NCBI GenBank assembly: GCA_000466585.1
Contig: KE993504.1
Coordinates: 1-52,068 of the forward strand
Reading direction: 5' to 3'
DNA: 52,068 nucleotides
Origin: Clostridiales bacterium oral taxon 876 str. F0540
GTDB taxonomy: Bacteria; Bacillota; Clostridia; Clostridiales; Clostridiaceae
Shown here: piece after piece, positions 50,757 through 52,068 of the stretch
Layout: the number at the start of each line of letters is the position of its first letter
Position numbering within the stretch: the first letter of the stretch is position 1
Notes under the pieces: generated by a model
Told to the model about the DNA's origin: nothing
Seen by the model: the letters and a program-made list of their open reading frames with translations, nothing else
The model's database searches: none
Program-made: the position numbers and the translations under genes

Positions 50757-51923
50757 ATGTTCGATAAAACAACTAGTGCTAACTTTAGAAAGTATGGTTC
50801 TATTTATGATGAAGATAAGGACGTAGGAAAAGGAGATCTAATATCAAAACAAATTGTAACTAATGATAAGGTTATCTCTAGCTTATATAATTTTTCAGAA
50901 ACAATATATATAGAAATTGTTAAAGGGATGGCTGCTATATTAATAAGCAATTCAGCCACTGGTGATTTTAAACTATTCGGAATTCATAGGAAATTAGAAA
51001 TTAAGCCTAATATGTATTTCAATATTGTTTCAATGACAAATCAAACCACCTTTAATTTGATAATACCATGTGAATATAACCTTAAACTTGAATTTTTAAA
51101 TCCCCCGTATGTTTATAATAGAATATTGCCTACTATAAATATCCCTGAGATAATTGCCTATTATTATACAATTAAAAGCCCAAATTACAAATTTAAAGGA
51201 GAACGCCATAATTTATTCGAATTAACATTTGTAGATAATGGAACCTTAGATACATCTATTGATGGAGTTGATTATACATTAAACTCGTCTGATTTAATTA
51301 TTTATGGTAAAAATCAATTCCATACACAATCTGTAAATAATGATTCATCTTGTTCGTATTTAACAATACTTTTTGATATGGAATGTGATGATCCCGGTTT
51401 AATATGTAATAGAATATTTCATTGTAGAAAGGAATTATATAAAGCTGTAAGAACCTATGCCCAAAATATATCAAGTACACTGCCGTATTCAGAAAATCTT
51501 ATTTTAAGTAATTTTCATGAAATTATAATAAGATTATTTCAATATGATTATTTAGACATTGATGATTGTAAGATGCCAAAAGAAGCATATCAGCATTTTC
51601 AAGATGAATTGTTAGAAGGAATATTAGCATATATAGAGGAAAAAATTTATACTCCAATGACTATAGAAGAACTTTGTGCTAAGTTTTCAGTTTCAAGGTC
51701 ATCTTTGCAAATACTATTTAAAGATAATTTGAATACATCACCAAAGAAATATATTAATGATTTAAAATTAGCTAAGAGTAAGCAATTAATTAAGGAAAAT
51801 AAACATACTATTAGTGAAATAGCATTTATGTTAGGCTTTAACTCTATACATTATTTTTCAAGAGCATTTACACAACATTATGAAATAAGTCCAAGTGAAT
51901 ATGCAAATACTATATTTAAATAA
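50757..51923 (+). CDS. AraC-family regulator of the amino-sugar PTS locus
   Basis: 388 residues. The N-terminal half (to about 250) includes a cupin-like AraC-binding domain (about 145-245: LTFVDNGTLDTSIDGVDYTL). The C-terminal AraC DNA-binding pair (about 290-385) shows MTIEELCAKFSVSRSSLQIL, then ISEIAFMLGFNSIHYFSRAF and ISPSEY. I chose the ATG with GGGGGAG upstream; five extra codons ahead lack support. It diverges from agaV, so it most likely activates the PTS operons in response to a GalNAc-related sugar. Sensed ligand is inferred from the neighbours only. Confidence 0.9.
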   Translation: MFDKTTSANFRKYGSIYDEDKDVGKGDLISKQIVTNDKVISSLYNFSETIYIEIVKGMAAILISNSATGDFKLFGIHRKLEIKPNMYFNIVSMTNQTTFNLIIPCEYNLKLEFLNPPYVYNRILPTINIPEIIAYYYTIKSPNYKFKGERHNLFELTFVDNGTLDTSIDGVDYTLNSSDLIIYGKNQFHTQSVNNDSSCSYLTILFDMECDDPGLICNRIFHCRKELYKAVRTYAQNISSTLPYSENLILSNFHEIIIRLFQYDYLDIDDCKMPKEAYQHFQDELLEGILAYIEEKIYTPMTIEELCAKFSVSRSSLQILFKDNLNTSPKKYINDLKLAKSKQLIKENKHTISEIAFMLGFNSIHYFSRAFTQHYEISPSEYANTIFK

Positions 51924-51948
51924 TGACCACCCCTAAAAGGGATGGTCA
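51924..51948 (+). terminator. Terminator of the AraC gene
   Basis: TGACCACCCCT-AAA-AGGGATGGTCA stem begins right after the stop codon; TGCCTTTTGTC follows. Confidence 0.75.
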
Positions 51949-51968
51949 TGCCTTTTGTCTACAGTCTA

Positions 51969-51992
51969 AGATATTGATATTTATCAATATCT
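51969..51992 (+). terminator. Second hairpin with T-run
   Basis: AGATATTGATA-TT-TATCAATATCT perfect stem, then ATCCTTTTTTT. Could back up the previous terminator or end a small transcript. Confidence 0.55.
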
Positions 51993-52034
51993 ATCCTTTT
52001 TTTACGCATATATATGATTATTAGTGTAAGGAAA

Positions 52035-52068
52035 GGAGGTTAAAGCCCTAAATGGGCTTTAACGGGCA
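52035..52068 (+). repeat. 85-nt structured repeat, third copy (cut by window end)
   Basis: GGAGG (52035-52039), then hairpin A GTTAAAGCCC-TAAAT-GGGCTTTAAC (52039-52063), followed by GGGCA at the edge. Same loop and spacing as units 1 and 2, with different, still paired arm bases (GCCC/GGGC against GGTC/GACC and GTCC/GGAC). Confidence 0.8.

Noticed and set aside
1..52068. Prophage or integrative element with its own machinery
   Set aside because: No integrase, transposase, phage structural or conjugation genes are seen; only scars and small palindromes suggest past mobility.

Overview
The window is AT-rich, densely coded DNA with strong GGAGG-type ribosome binding sites and short hairpin-plus-T terminators. 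Its gene content (glycine cleavage operon under a tandem glycine riboswitch, HD-GYP protein, CheX, a clostridial-type UbiB kinase with a phasin-like partner, mannose-family PTS) points to a Clostridium-like anaerobic Firmicute. The exact species cannot be read from the sequence.

Layout. (a) 1-2.3 kb: tail of an alpha/beta hydrolase, then a short segment with a SEC-C-tagged methionine aminopeptidase and a short AraC-type protein. It lies between an intact tRNA-Ser(CGA) and a decayed copy of a tRNA-Ser 3' end, each with the same terminator. (b) 2.4-10.5 kb: housekeeping genes (phosphohexomutase, TadA, Fe/Mn superoxide dismutase, an HD-GYP signalling protein, the MntR/MntH manganese pair, lipoate ligase). 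(c) 10.6-18.1 kb: promoter, tandem glycine riboswitch and terminator switch ahead of gcvT-gcvH-gcvPA-gcvPB-lpdA-glyA, which together convert glycine to serine and one-carbon units. Divergent lplA can lipoylate GcvH. A tRNA-Arg(CCT) follows. (d) 18.3-33.7 kb: carboxyltransferase subunit, RpiR regulator, phasin-like plus UbiB operon preceded by two unusual 85-nt structured repeats, a YhgE/Pip membrane protein with its TetR repressor and operators, Psd, CheX, a YgjP-type protease, and a PucR-type regulator facing an Old-Yellow-Enzyme plus SDR operon. (e) 33.7-41.2 kb: loosely packed accessory DNA with a phosphotransferase-like protein, an exported protein of unknown function, a long noncoding stretch full of inverted repeats, a Uma2 nuclease, VanZ, NUDIX, a TDT channel, a C_GCAxxG_C_C protein, a small membrane protein, and a 24-codon recA remnant next to a tRNA-like relic. 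(f) 41.2-51.9 kb: an amino-sugar (probably N-acetylgalactosamine) locus with tagatose-bisphosphate aldolase subunits, HAD phosphatase, AgaS deaminase, NagA/AgaA deacetylase, mannose-family PTS EIIA/B/C/D, a YajC-like protein and an AraC regulator.

The most unusual signal is the 85-nt repeat family at 20751-20925, with a further copy starting at 52035. Each unit starts at a Shine-Dalgarno-like GGAGG and holds two hairpins whose arms change by compensating substitutions between copies. The last GGAGG is the ribosome binding site of the next gene. I cannot match it to a named element. Other leads are the recA/tRNA remnant junction, the structured noncoding region around 36.1-36.3 kb, and a YajC-like gene overlapping the PTS EIIA gene.
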